From NCBI GenBank assembly GCA_020746875.1, contig JAGTJL010000018.1:310001-374000 (forward strand): DNA of 64,000 nucleotides, written 5' to 3'. Shown here piece after piece: positions 34,950 through 46,794 of the stretch. The DNA is from Rhexocercosporidium sp. MPI-PUGE-AT-0058. Lineage: Eukaryota > Ascomycota > Leotiomycetes > Helotiales. Each line of letters opens with the position of its first letter. Position 1 is the first letter of the stretch. The position numbers were made by a program, and so were the translations under genes. The notes beneath the pieces are model-generated. The model was given only the letters and a program-made list of their open reading frames with translations, was not told where the DNA came from and ran no database searches.

Positions 34950-35685
34950 ATGTCATCTCCGTTATGTGCTTGTTGCCAAGCTATCCCGTTCGATCCAGAC
35001 CTGAAGACATTGAACGCCGATGATTATCACGGTCCGAAAAGGTGGTGCCTGGGAAGCTTCGGGGAAATGCAGCGCAGAAGCTGTCCATTTTGTGCATTGG
35101 TAACTTCAATATGTACCACGGCCCGAACCTCTTGGCATCCGCTCACTCCACCAGCCGAATCGACAGAGATAAACGTAAATTCTCTCTGAGGGCTTCGGTG
35201 TAATCGGCAGATCGCCACCAGGGTCCTATGTTTGCATAGCCAGTCAACTAGCGGGTTGCAAGTCAACCTGCGCGAGAGAACAATTTCCTGAATGGATCGA
35301 CCTCGACGATGTTCATAGATGGATCTCAACGTGCGAAAAGGAGCATGGAGGTCGAGGTAATCTACAGTGTTCTCCGGCGATGTTCAATCCCGCAGTTCTC
35401 CCAAGGAATAGTATGCGACAATTGGACTTCAGACTTATCGACGTCGAAGCTATGTGTATTGTCTATGTTCCACGACAGTGTAGGTATATCGCTTTGAGCT
35501 ACGTATGGGGAAGGAGAAACCAAAGCAGATTGGTCCTCACCAGCGACAACGAAGAGGACCTATTAGAACCTGGTACTTTGGCACTTTCCGAGACTCAAGC
35601 TTCAATTCCGAGAACTATCCTCGATGCCATGTCAGTGGTTCGCAAGCTTGGAGAGAGTTACCTTTGGGTTGACAGCACCCGCTAG
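34950..35685 (+). pseudogene. HET-domain (heterokaryon incompatibility) pseudogene
   Basis: The first frame, from ATG 34950, reads CACCQAIPFDPDLK then RSCPFCALV and stops at 35189. The protein continues in another frame (GSYVCIASQLAGC, WIDLDDVHRWISTCEKEHG) without a clear intron, so a frameshift lies near 35185. The HET core follows: FRLIDVEAMCIVYVP, YIALSYVWG (the YxALSYxWG signature) and IPRTILDAMSVVRKLGESY, then LWVDS. Directly after this, where LCI is expected, a stop arrives at 35685. The C-terminal half of a normal HET protein (500-800 residues) is absent. HET proteins trigger cell death on fusion of unlike hyphae. This copy cannot make a full domain. Confidence 0.82.
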
Positions 35686-36662
35686 GATTACTTCGGAGTC
35701 GAGTCTCGGACTTGAACGCGGATGTTGATGCTTCGCTTCCTCTGACGAGCGGAGTTTGAGGAGCGCTGGCTTCTTATGGACAAGTAGAGACCTGCTGGGG
35801 TGGCTGCCTTCTGTCCAGTGGCCTAGAGTCTGAGGATGAGCAAAAACCATGCCCCGCAAACAGCTTGTCGGAAGGTTGTGGGAAAGGCTGGCGCTTGGCT
35901 AAACCTGTATCATCTCTGGTTGCTAGCCAGATGGGCCCTAGAATAGCCCTCTAATAACCAATAGATCGGGATTTAAGGGTGTATCATTGACGATCGATGG
36001 GCGCATAACTCCAGGGCAGAGGGTAGGTCGCTTCGATGGTCTTCAATTGGGGCTGCTGTGCCGCTTGTGGCCTTACGTAGAGCTCTAAGTATTAAACCAG
36101 CTAATAACGACTGTATCTAACGACGTCCTGGTTTCACTGGGCAGGCCTTGAATCTCACTATGTCTTTGCTTTTCTCGCCCAGTTGTGATGTTGGCGCTCA
36201 AGTGTTTGCATCGCCGGGGCGCGTGCGGGATGCAACAAAGATTGTGCCCCCGACCAGGCAGGTCACGCTCCTAGGCCAACCAAATCCGAAAATAACATAT
36301 TGCACCAGTAAGCCAAATTCGGACAGCTCCCCGCCCACACCGTCACCCCAGTGTCAGGACGGTGGCAGCTCTGGAGGTGATCACATGATGTGCCCGGCCT
36401 GATTGACATTCACATTGAAGTCTATTGCTTTACTTCGCACGCTTGGTTCTAGCGGTAACGGTGTTGTTGTTGGTTGCGCGGGTGGCGGGAAATACGGAGT
36501 AGCCAAATTTGGACTAGTGGGACATAATATGCTACTTAGTCCGCCCAAAAAGGTGACCTGCAACTCCCACTGTGAACTCCATCCTCCATTGCTTCACCGA
36601 CCGCCCTCACTCAATTTCTCATCGACTGTATTGAAGCGAAATTGGTGGTTCTCACATCGAAG
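35686..36662. other. Intergenic
   Basis: Short overlapping frames only. No recognisable remainder of the HET protein was found, so its C-terminal half seems lost rather than shifted. Confidence 0.4.
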
Positions 36663-37496
36663 ATGCCGTCGACTATGGAGCCGCCTCGTCTGATTTCCAT
36701 GGAAGTCTCCACGAGTGGCAGAAGTGACTGCTACTTTCGCGTCCTGGCCAACCGAAGCGTCAAGTACATCACCATCAAGGCAGGGGCTCTCGACGCCGAG
36801 TCGTTGGACGACATGCCCCTTGATTTCCAGAATATTCTCCCTCCTCTTCCCTACCAAGAAGATACTTGGAAGTCAGCGTGTATCACTCGTAATCCCTCGT
36901 CCCGTCAACTGGAAGCTGCGCTGTCGTCGGCCGATTTGCCCAGTGTGGAAACGATCTGGCATCCGCGGATGATCGACCATCTTGACATCGAACGCACTGG
37001 GCATCTCACTCTGTTGACTCAGGAATGCAAATGGGAGGCGGATTCTGCACCAGAAAGAATGATTGCCAAGATGGCACGCTTCCACTGGGAGATCCAATAC
37101 ATGGAGTCCGAAACCCGCATGTACCAGGTCCTTGAGGGCCACGGCATCGCTCCCAAATTCCTCGGGCACATCCACGAGGCAGGCAGAGTCATCGGATTCC
37201 TTTTGGAGAAAATTTCGGACGGGCGGAACGCCGAGCCAGCCGATCTGGAGATCTGTGAGGCGGCCTTGCGGCGCTTTCATGTGCTGGGGTTTGTGCATGG
37301 GGATTGTAACAAGTACAACTTCATCATACGCCCGGATGGGCAGGTTGTCCTCATTGATTTCGATAAGGCGAAGACTTGCGCTGACCCAGCTCTGATGGAG
37401 GCCGAGATCGCGAGCTTGGAGGAGCAATTGGCTGAGACGACGGGTCGTGGTGGTGGGCTTATGTCATTTGATGAAGGAAATGGTGACAGGGAGTAA
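36663..37496 (+). CDS. Small kinase-fold protein (protein-kinase-like/APH type)
   Basis: A single exon from ATG 36663 (MPSTMEPPRLI) to TAA 37496, 277 residues. The C-terminal half has the signature of eukaryotic-like and aminoglycoside-phosphotransferase folds: FVHGDCNKYNFII near residue 210 (H-G-D-x4-N, catalytic loop) and VVLIDFDKA near 230 (D-F-D, metal-binding loop). A hinge-like GFLLEKISDG lies near 180. A glycine-rich loop is not obvious in the N-terminal part, which instead has a strand-rich region of its own. Similar short fungal proteins are common and mostly uncharacterised. Phosphotransfer activity is plausible from the retained Asp and Asn, but the substrate is unknown. The neighbouring HET relic and SLA2 give no functional hint. 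Confidence 0.82.
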   Translation: MPSTMEPPRLISMEVSTSGRSDCYFRVLANRSVKYITIKAGALDAESLDDMPLDFQNILPPLPYQEDTWKSACITRNPSSRQLEAALSSADLPSVETIWHPRMIDHLDIERTGHLTLLTQECKWEADSAPERMIAKMARFHWEIQYMESETRMYQVLEGHGIAPKFLGHIHEAGRVIGFLLEKISDGRNAEPADLEICEAALRRFHVLGFVHGDCNKYNFIIRPDGQVVLIDFDKAKTCADPALMEAEIASLEEQLAETTGRGGGLMSFDEGNGDRE

Positions 37497-38710
37497 GAGA
37501 AATAGACACTAGATGTCAACTTGTTAGTAGGCGGTAGGCGTGAGGGGACCGAGTGATCTAATTCTCCTAATAGCTAATTCGGAGGGAAGATGGGGTTTAT
37601 TATATACACGGTGAGGCGTAGTCTCGGTGGCAGCCTCGCAAGTCTTCCAGTGCACGCAAGTTGCCGCTGGTAGCAACTTGGTGGCAATCACATGTTGCAC
37701 CAGACGTGTTTCACTTAAATAGTGGAAACTATTTCTCATAAGGTACCCTCTTTGCTCATCACCGAAATCTCGTCCAACGCATATTGCGGCCTGGAACGGT
37801 TTGCAGCCATCGAAATGACGCACATCCCAAGAGACTGAGGCCAAAGCCGTCGCTTCTCCAGCGCCGATGTCACCTAGTTAAGCCCGAGTTACTGAACAAA
37901 TCGCATCCAACCTAGAACCCACATCCCCCGTGCCCCGCTGAAGTACCACTTAACTTCCCCGATCTGCCTTGTGCCGGTTGCATTCATCGACAAACGCCCT
38001 CGATGAGATCAGACCACGAACTATGGCTCTTCCAGGGTCAATGGTCGTTGATGTTGCGAGGCAACCCTGGAGTTCTTGTTCCAGTCACATCTTCGTCATA
38101 CTCCACAGATCAACTAGCTGAGAAACCCCGTTTAGTCCCTTACTATAAGATAATTACAGTAAAAGGCATAGCTAGCTTATTTCTTATTCACTAGAGCTAT
38201 TACTTCAGAATACTAATGTAACGCTTGCTTTGTAAAGATAGTAATCAGGTGCAATAGTAGCCTTATATATTAATACATAATTGTTGCAGGTTTATGCTAG
38301 TTTAACTCACGGGTTAATTATGTAGACAGAGTCGGATGCAAACTCTGCTACGCTAGCGAGGCAATTAGTTATTAGAGAGCGTATCTACAGATACTCTTAT
38401 TACTGTAATTAATACTACAAGTCAATTAATAACTTCGCATCTTAATGCTTCCTGGTTTAGTCATGAATATCTTAGCAATAAGTTATAAGCTTTAATAGCC
38501 TGAATCGAATATATTCTTAATTCTACCGGTTTATTATTATTCTAAAAGAACAAGCTTTTACTTATGAGTTAAGCTACGTCTTCTATAATAGAAGATTAGT
38601 AAAAAGAAGGTAATAACGTTATCTTAGCGCGTTTTTTTAAATTAAAATACCCTAGAGGATTCAAAGAAAAAGTATTATACTTATCTTTACTTATATTTCT
38701 TATATTATAA
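37497..38710. other. Intergenic passing into AT-rich sequence
   Basis: GC-balanced to about 38130, then abruptly AT-rich. No gene recognised. The AT-rich part may be the 5' region of the copia relic. Confidence 0.45.
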
Positions 38711-39360
38711 GTGGCTCCCTCGAAGTATTTTAATTCTCTTAAGAATCCCGTAACGCTGGTACTTAAGGAGTCCGATATCGACGATTTCGATAATAATATT
38801 AATAATTTTTACGACTTATTTTATATAAGTAATAAAATAAACTTACTTATTAAAAGTAACGTATATTTTATTATATTATTAATTCCCGGACCTTTTAAAG
38901 ATTTTAAGAACTAGTCCGGTCTTATAAATACGCTTGCAGAAGACTGACTTACGCCTAAGGATCTTAAACCGGATCCGAATCTGCGTAATATTATACTAGA
39001 AGTCAAGTTAATATTTAAGCTTAAAATTGAGCTTCCGAGACGCAAAATAGCTTTTACTTTACTAAATCTTTCCGACGCTCATAAACTAAACGGCATCGAT
39101 AATTACCTCGAGTAGTATAATAAAATCCTTAATATTAGAAGATTTAACGGTATTTCTAAGTATTTAAATGCTAAATCTCGTTTATATATACTAAAAGAAA
39201 TTAACGAATAAAATAATAATATGAACGAAACTGCTTTTAATAAATAAACTGATTAATAAGTAAGAAAGGCTTAAATAAGACTTGCTATTACCTTAAATTA
39301 TAAGCTTAATTTACTAATATATATTACCGGAAAGAAAACTAGTTTAAAAATATAAGAAGA
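38711..39360 (+). pseudogene. Copia-type gag relic
   Basis: From ATG 38711 the frame reads MAPSKYFNSLKNPVTLVLKE then a UBN2-like gag with FDNNINNFYDLFYIS. It continues past several stops with AHKLNGIDNYLE-stop-YN, YLNAKSRLYILKEINE and RLAITLNYKLN. This is the typical start and first 200 residues of fungal copia gag proteins. Stops are Trp and Gln positions (for example before YNKIL). The sequence ends sharply at 39360, where GC-balanced DNA starts, so the rest of the element was deleted. No LTR was identified. Confidence 0.65.
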
Positions 39361-40084
39361 CTTATGACAGAGACCTCTGGTGTCGCAGGATCATGACTCA
39401 TGCTGCATGCAAGAGGAAAATAAACATAAAATCCAGAAAGCATGCAGTGAGAAAGCAGGCCAGTGTTACGTCGGAGGAACCTGATGCCCGGCTTGTTGGT
39501 GCGAGGTTGTTGATGAGGTGTCGTTGATGAAAGCTTTTCGATCCGTCGGGTCAGCAATCTGGTGGCGTTCTTCTGCCGGGGAACAGACTTGTGGGGTTGT
39601 GGAGTGGTTCTCAAAGTTACTCATTTGGGGCCCTAAAGGTGTATATCTCAGTATATGGATATTATCACCATGCCAAGCCAAAGACCGATAGCAGTTCGTA
39701 TCTATCACTGTACCTGTTACCTGGAGAGATCGCTGCAAGTCCCAAAGGTTCTGTCCCAACAACGAGCGGGAAAGCATCGTGTTAATATCCATACTTTTCA
39801 TTGGTTTTTTTTTTAAAAAAAAAATTGTCCTCCCGAGAAATCTTGCTCGCATGTTCGGTACGCGGCACGATTGCTTTAGTTTGGGACTGTGAAGAAGTTA
39901 GTACTGTGTGCGAAAGTAGGATGGTATATCCACGTGTAGCATTAGAAGGTGAGCCGCATCCTTAGAAGGTAGAACTATCCCCCACTACTGTTTCCAAGAT
40001 GTGAGTAACATTTGACTTGGTTTGAGATCTGACGACGTTGTGTAGTTCGCTAACCGAATCCAGTTCGTTTGTACTTGACACGAA
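39361..40084. other. Intergenic
   Basis: GC-balanced; holds a T/A homopolymer junction at about 39806-39828. It is the 3' side of the esterase gene. No gene seen. Confidence 0.45.
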
Positions 40085-42237
40085 TTATGGAGAGCCACTA
40101 AAGTCCTTCAACTCTATTGGGTCTGGGCGCTCTTGGTATGTCCTCCCGAATAGACCTCCAAATACTCTCTTAGATATCTTTCCCCTCTCTTTCTCGGCTT
40201 CAACTTCTTTCCCAAGAACCAATCTTCCCGCCAAGGCAGAGACTGGAGGGACCTCCCCATCGGGGAATCTTACGTATCCTATTTCTGCATCCTTTATTCT
40301 TTGCTTCCATACTATCACTTTATTAGCCGATGTCCTCTATCGAAGTTCGGAGCGAGAAGACTGAGGATAAGGGAATAAAGTGAAAAGAAAACGAACCTTT
40401 CTCTCTCTCCGCTCTAAACTTGATATCTGCCTTCTGTCTAAACTCAAACCACCCTTTCAAAGCCTTCCCCTTCGGGACACCGATTTCCTCATTTGGGATA
40501 TTCAATGATCGGAGTACCTTAACAGGCTCGATAGGATACAGCTCCCCCGAATGCCCAACGCGAAGTCGTATCATATGGTCATTGAACTTTGGCAACGGAT
40601 CTCCTGCCTTGCCGATAAAACCTCCATCCATTGCGTTGAGATTTGCGGAGCCCAATTCATGTTCCACCCCCTGTGCTTTCGCAAATGCCCAAGCAGCAAA
40701 TTGAGACACGGCTCTGTACTCAAACATGGCGGGCTCGGTATGCATCAATGTCGACGCAGCATGGGGAGTATCATCAAATATCAGGAGCTGCACATCGGTG
40801 GGCGGATACTTGTTGACATCGTCCATGGTTTGTCCATTTCTGGCAAGACTTTCGGCACAGGGTGGATAGGAAGTTGGTGAGGCAGCTTTATGGGCGAGGT
40901 AAATTTGTTCGTCTCGGAGGAGCTCTCCTCCTCCGGAAATCACCTGCATTGGACAGAGTCCTAACTTGGGATTAACGAAGACTCTTGGTATAACAGGAAA
41001 TTTGTGAAAGCTAGGTCTCAGAGGTAGAGGGAGGACTTACCACCAAGACTTGCAGCCATTATTCCACTGACGAGAGGGATCTGCAACCAATTATTCGGCG
41101 CATACATCTGGACCTGCTCCTCTAGCACCAATATTTGTCCCTCATATTCCACTTCCAGATCTGGATCAATATATTTGTGCACTGGAAGACCTAGAGCGAC
41201 TATGTCCGAAGAGTTTGGAGGTGGCCAAGAAAGAGAGGGTTTGGCGTGGAAACCGTGTGCTGGAACAAAGTCCAGGTCTGTTGGGATGGTGATTGAAGGG
41301 AATGAATGCGTGAGGTCGACCCATGGAGAGATGAGGGATGCACCAGCGGGAAGAGGGAGGCCCGAGTCTCGGAGGATGAGAAGAAGGGAGAGGCAGAGGC
41401 CAGCTCCTGCCGAGTCACCGGCTACGACTATCGTACTTGGATCTCTGGGTATCATGGTCAGTGACAGATGAAAGGAAGTTCCAAAAAATATCATACTGGA
41501 TAGTCAAGAGGTATAGATATGCCGACAAAACGTCTTGGACAGCACAGGGAAAGGGAAACTGTGGCGCTAGTCGATATCGTGGAGCAAAGACCCTCCCCTT
41601 TAGTCTTGAGAAAATATTGTCAACAATCATTTCCCGATGAGAGGTTGAATGACTTACTTTCGTGCATGTCGCTGCATAAAAGCTAAATGCCCTATTGCAC
41701 CGAAGAAATATGCACCTCCGTGTACATAGAAGATCACCTTCTTACTTTCTCCACTGTTGCCCTCCCTCGTTCTTTCGACGTAGTCACTTTTCATCTCAAT
41801 CCATTCGGCCCTGACAACGCTACCTGGTTTTCTCCACTGCCACCAGGTCTTTCCCACTCTTTCCAAATTCTCCTCGCCGAGATTTTCTGAGATCAGTTTT
41901 GCAGCTTCTGGATAGAAAGAATTGGGGATCACAACATCCTTAACGAGGACAGAAGGGGGATGAGGAACCCAGCCAGTTGTGGTGTGTTGGATGTCTTCAA
42001 CTGTATTTATTGATGTGAATTCCAGGGTTTGACGCATCATTTTGAGAGTCTGCTGGTATGCAGGACCAGTGGGGTCAAAGTGTTCTTTTTTTTCCCTTTC
42101 TTTTCTGTGTTTGACCTACGATTGGGTGATGTCAGTTAATGAATTTGAAGACGGGTTCTGGAACTGACTGTTGCTAAGAAGGTTCGGCTGACAGGTAGCC
42201 CGAGCATTACAGCTCCAGCTAGAAGATTGATTCCCAT
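40085..42237 (-). CDS. Hormone-sensitive-lipase-type alpha/beta hydrolase (esterase)
   Basis: Six exons on the minus strand: 42237-42169, 42115-41658, 41604-41497, 41444-41041, 40960-40397 and 40317-40085. Introns of 53, 53, 52, 80 and 79 bp all have GT...AG ends, and the joins give 611 residues without a stop. The N-terminus is hydrophobic ([15 protein letters not shown]), a possible membrane anchor. HGGAYFFGA near residue 155 forms the oxyanion hole, and [20 protein letters not shown] follows. GDSAGAG carries the nucleophile Ser223. The acidic residue and His are probably in FDDTPHAAS (about 409-413). The family hydrolyses short to medium acyl esters. The C-terminal 80 residues are basic and less conserved. 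The first exon was found by frame and family pattern. Confidence 0.9.
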
Positions 42238-43760
42238 TGTGAAACTCGCTGGCGTTAGATTTTGTTATGTAGTCTGTCGGTTCTGAAAAGTGTTGCGTTT
42301 ATGTTCTCACTGAGGTGGGAAATGTGTCGCTATAAATTGGGGAAACGGTTGGAGTCCACCTCGTCGTATCGCAAAATGCTCAGGTATCCTGAATATTGAG
42401 GCGATGACCTCTTGAAATCAGAACATACGAGTGCATGACATTGACACCCGTCCCTTCGCAAGGACATGCATCGAATTCGTTTTCGGCTCCTGCGTTGACG
42501 TGTTGTTTCATGTCCAGCCTGTAGAAAGATCGGATTATTAGGGTCATGTGAAACGAATACGAAAATGCCGAAGAGAATTGTTTCGGTCCCCTCTGTGAAC
42601 TTACATGTGATTTTGAATTATATGTGCAAAGCTTAAAGACCTACTGTATTACCGTGGTCTCTGGCTCATTATCGCGACGCAGTATTGTAACCAAAAATTC
42701 CACTTGTCAGACCTAAAGTTTCTCCTCAGAAATTGTTTCATGTCCGTGCCTCTTCAATGCGTATCGATTCTTAAATCCTACTGCCGCCAAGCAATTACCT
42801 TGACAGAGACAAAACTGATAAACAGCACACAGGAACCGACTTTAGCAAATAGAAAATGTGAAAAAGATTACTACGCACCCTAATTTTCTTACTAGAACAT
42901 CAACTTGACATGTTTAATGAGAGCCTCATATCATGAATTTATACCAAAACTGCCTACGTGGGTAGATCTTGCCAAATGTGATGGTGGTATATCAACATTA
43001 AGTAATCAATCATGGCATTAGAATCCGAGCAGTGACATATGATGTTTCCTTGTCCATCCCAAGAGTAATCTGAAGGTACCGAGGAAACTACCAGGATGCG
43101 GCCTGTACGCTTCCGCCTGAGATTGTGGTCAAGCTTGCAGTTCAGCGGCATTTGAACAGGCGGAGTAGTAACCCCCACGTTTAGCGATAAACGGAGAACC
43201 TTATTTCGGAAGGGCCTAGAGTAACTCAGCCTTTCTTTCATAGTATCTAAGCGCAAAAAATCTCCTAATACATTAAATCATCTAGATACTGCTTTGTTGC
43301 ATGGCAATCTGAAAAATCAAGCCGCACACAAAGTCCCTTCCTATTCCAAGCCTCTTTTCGCCCCTCCAGCTAGGAACGTGGCAGAATATCGCCTTTGCCG
43401 AGTATCTATTAACATGTTTCTGTGCAAAGCATTCATATGAGATGAACCCACAGAGATAATTGCCACTATCAGGGTGCACCCGAACCTCAACTTCTTCCTC
43501 ACTCTTTTCGCTGTCTTTCGGATTCAGAATATGCTGAAAGCAAGCTGATGTTTGCTGCTCTTGTCTTTCCCACCCGCGCAAGAATTCTACGTGATACGAT
43601 AGTAGATTCAGCCCTCATTTTGCTTATTAATAAGTCCTTATCACCTCTCTCTGTTTTGTTGCTTAGACTGTTGGCAAACTTTCGAGGGCGATGGACCAAA
43701 CAGGCACTCACTTGCAGGTTGACCGAGGCGGGGCATGCATGGCGGGGTAAGGGTTAATTA
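42238..43760. other. Intergenic
   Basis: Promoter side of the esterase gene followed by about 1.3 kb with short motifless frames (42954-43256, 43282-43581 on the minus strand). Nothing recognised. Confidence 0.45.
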
Positions 43761-45181
43761 AGGTTAGCGGAACGGCCCGCGATAAGCGAGTCCTTCTTAG
43801 CAAATTAGCGCATAGATAGCGAATTGTGTAGTTTAGTCTGAGCGAGCGCCGTCTTCTTAAAGTTTTAATAACGAGGAGTTATCTGATCTGTGATTAATTT
43901 GCTATGAGTTTATAAGCGTTCCGAATTATGTGATGACTTTATATTATACTTTAAATAGACCCTGCTTTTATAAAACCTAGCGCTGCTTTATTAGCAAAGT
44001 CAAAGGCAATAAGATAATGCCTACCTTAAATGCGATATTTAGACGAGCTACGGGTATATGGCGCTTGAGAGGTACAGATCAAGACTAGAATATCGAAAAA
44101 CTATTATTAGCTATTAAGCAATTAATTAGCGCTCTTAACTACAATTATGTTGATAGTAGCTTCGAGTTCGGAAGCATCCGAGTGAGGCTTGTGATGTACA
44201 ATTTAATACTGGGCATTATTAAGATTAATGCCTCGAAGACTATTAGCGAATAGAATATATTACGTACAGTTAAATATATTAATATTATCGGCTTTGATAA
44301 TAGCAACTTTAGCATTAGCTATTAGCTATCTACTAACGCCAATGATTACGAGGATGACCCTAAAAGACGGTATGAGTTATATATCTCGAAACTCTTATTA
44401 TCTATTACTGTTGCAATAGCGGCAGCCTAATACTTATAATCTGTCTTAGACGCGTATAAGATATATAAAGATATAAGTTAAATTAAAAAAGTTGCGGGAT
44501 ACTTTATATTAATTAGTAATGATTTTAAACGCACTTAAGTTTTTAATTAATTATAACTTATCTCGTAGTGATTTTATTCCTGAGTATATATTAGTTACTG
44601 GAGAAAGATTTAAGTTTAGTAAATCTTAGATATCGTTACTTGAGATTATACTAAGAATAATATAGTAAATATTTACTTTTACAAAGCTGTGAAGGCTAAT
44701 ATTAATATATGAGATCTTCAGTTAATTAGATAAATATTAAGAGGTGTCTTAATTAAGAGCCGCGTCTTAGAAAACGTAAAGTGGCTCGACTTCTATATTA
44801 TTATAATAAAAGGGATAGCTTTTAACGCTTATCGTGATATTTTGCCTCGATTGCTCTTTGAATACTGGCTAAAAAATAGCGGAGAGTATGAAATAACGTC
44901 TTAAGATAACAGACTTCGCGGAATCGCTTATTTAGTCAGCTAGAGGCAACGAAATACCTTCTAATAGTAATTATCTCTGTGATATTAGGTATTGCGTAGG
45001 GTTGCTGCACATGTCTTGGTTTCATTAGGTAGCTTAGGACTAACGTCCATCCCTACGTGCCGAAAAACCCTGTGTGCCGAAAAAAATTATAGTTTAGGGG
45101 TCTTAAATCTCCACCACGTAAATATACAAAGTTATAATCAGTTTGCTAGTATTCTTTAGCTATTTATCTACAAGGGCTCGA
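43761..45181 (+). other. AT-rich remnant of an unidentified element
   Basis: The plus strand reads long protein-like stretches broken by few stops: IEKLLLAIKQLISALNYNYV, then SSFEFGSIRVRLVMYNLIL, and later a ENVKWLDFYIIIIKGIAF block. No family was recognised. The block ends close to a diverged copy of the dispersed GAGAC repeat (45042-45096) and the copia 5' LTR. Confidence 0.4.
45042..45096 (+). repeat. Dispersed repeat, diverged copy
   Basis: AACGTCCATCCCTACGTGCC, then AAAAACCCTGTGTGCCGA and ATTATAGTTT mirrors the layout of the copy at 3936-3990, including the following TATAGTTT. Confidence 0.45.
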
Positions 45182-45281
45182 TGTTAAGATATCAACCGTG
45201 CACTCCCTCTAGTAGTATATAATCAGGCCTGCGGCCCTCCATAGACAGTAACGAATTCAATATACTTCATACCTTTCAACA
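45182..45281 (+). repeat. 5' LTR of the copia element
   Basis: Exactly 100 bp, TGTTAAGATATC to CTTTCAACA. Contains AGTAGTATATAATCAGG, a likely TATA region. Confidence 0.95.
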
Positions 45282-45296
45282 GGTTATGAGCCCCGC
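45282..45296 (+). promoter_or_regulatory. Primer-binding site for initiator tRNA-Met half-molecule
   Basis: GGTTATGAGCCC abuts the 5' LTR. Its reverse complement, GGGCTCATAACC, is the anticodon stem-loop of initiator tRNA-Met (anticodon CAT). Drosophila copia and yeast Ty5 prime from this internal region rather than from the tRNA 3' end. Confidence 0.8.
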
Positions 45297-45362
45297 TTTT
45301 CCTCCCTGAGGAAGCAGCGTTATTCGCTGAGCTTCCTCTTGCTCATATATCTGTATAGTAGT

Positions 45363-46748
45363 ATGCTAACACCTGAAGATATTGATCGAACGATCGACCT
45401 CTTCCTGAAACTGTCAGCTTCCTCTGGCTCCATAGACTCCATAGGCTAGATCGTTCGGCCGGCTTACTTGAGATGGTTCAGGGACATACGTCCCACATAG
45501 TTAGTACCGAGGCAGCCCCAGTCGGCACCTCAAATCAATTATTATAGGGGAGTATTACCGTTGGTAGCGTTTCCCAGTGCCGACGGGGTAGCCGTACGAG
45601 CCTCAGACCTAGTCAGTCGCGCTCCCCGACCTTGCCTCTGCCAAGGTCTCGGTCTTGCACTTTGGTTTACCTTATAAATACTTGTTCCACCGAGATCACT
45701 GTCTTAGACAATTCCACAGCGCAGTGCGTAAGTAACGCGGTCACAATCAACCCGAGATTACTCCACGACCTCGGCCCTCGGTGGACTGCTGAATTCTAGA
45801 GGAGTATAACTAGAGCCACTTGCTAAGGAGTCGATCGAACTAGTGGCCCGGGACCTGTTAGACGGGCCAAACCACTGGGACGGACCCCGGCCGAACGGTT
45901 ACAGCGTGTACTCCACTGGAACAAACGAACCAGTGGGGTAGTGTCTTAGAAGAGTACAGATTTGGATTCTGAGCCGCAAATGTACCTTATATTTATAAGG
46001 CGAGCTACGTAAGAGGGGTAGAACCTTAAAAATCCCTACCGCACGAAACTCTAAATTAGGGACTTCAACAAATCCACTGGCCTCTGGTAGATTAAACCGG
46101 CGATCCCCTGAAGCTCAAAAGAGATTAGATACCGAAGATCCCGAAACAGGGGAGGAGGTACAACTGCGAAGGAACGTTAAAAGACGCTGTCGCGATCAGA
46201 CGGAAGGTAGAACACCACTCACTAAAGAATCTCTCCTCGAGCTCGAACGATCTCGACCTGGTTATCGCCGACTCAAACGTCTTCTTGATTACTGGTTCTT
46301 TTACCTCCAATCTACTACCGACGATTGTTTCAACGTTTATTCAGACCTTCGAGACCCTACCTTTAGATCCCCGGAGCACTCGCCGGCTCTAAGCTGCATA
46401 TCACCGTCTTAAGCTGATTTCCAAGAATCGCACATCTCTCCGGCTAGCTCTTGTAAGATATTGGGTCTTACTGTTAGAACCCCTCCGGCAAGTATTCAGG
46501 TCGTTATACCTAGCTTCCAGCCTCGAAGCAACCTTAATGTGTTACCCTTACCGGTTATTAAAGACACTCCGCCATTCGACGATACACTACTAGTTGAAGC
46601 CTCATCAATACCACCCAATCGCTCAAGCTCTCAAGTATCGACGGAACCCCTAAATCTCCCTATCACGGTATCTTCTCGTCTCAAACGATCAGCTAGTCCT
46701 CCAGCGTCTATACTATTAAATCAACGGCTAAGATCATTAAATCCATAA
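45363..46748 (+). pseudogene. Additional open frame upstream of gag in the copia element
   Basis: From ATG 45363, 81 bp after the LTR, one frame runs 461 codons to TAA at 46748, with about ten single stops and no frameshift. Readable stretches are MLTPEDIDRTIDLFLKLSAS, then NYYRGVLPLVAFPSADGVAV, ELVARDLLDGPNHWDG, GRLNRRSPEAQKRLDTEDPE, LRRNVKRRCRD, then SRPGYRRLKRLLDYWFFYLQ, and a Ser/Pro-rich tail. Codon quality stays gene-like throughout. The gag-pol frame starts 46 bp later in a different frame (+1). It could be a first gag-like polypeptide, a captured host fragment or an accessory protein. No family was recognised. A normal copia element has gag directly after the primer site. Confidence 0.6.
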
Positions 46749-46794
46749 GGCCACGACTGGAGCAATAACCCCGACGTACTTATTTTTTGACAAA

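Noticed and set aside
36148..36693. Short frames before the kinase-like gene as an extra exon
   Set aside because: No splice pair gives a family-like extension, and the kinase frame already starts at a good ATG.
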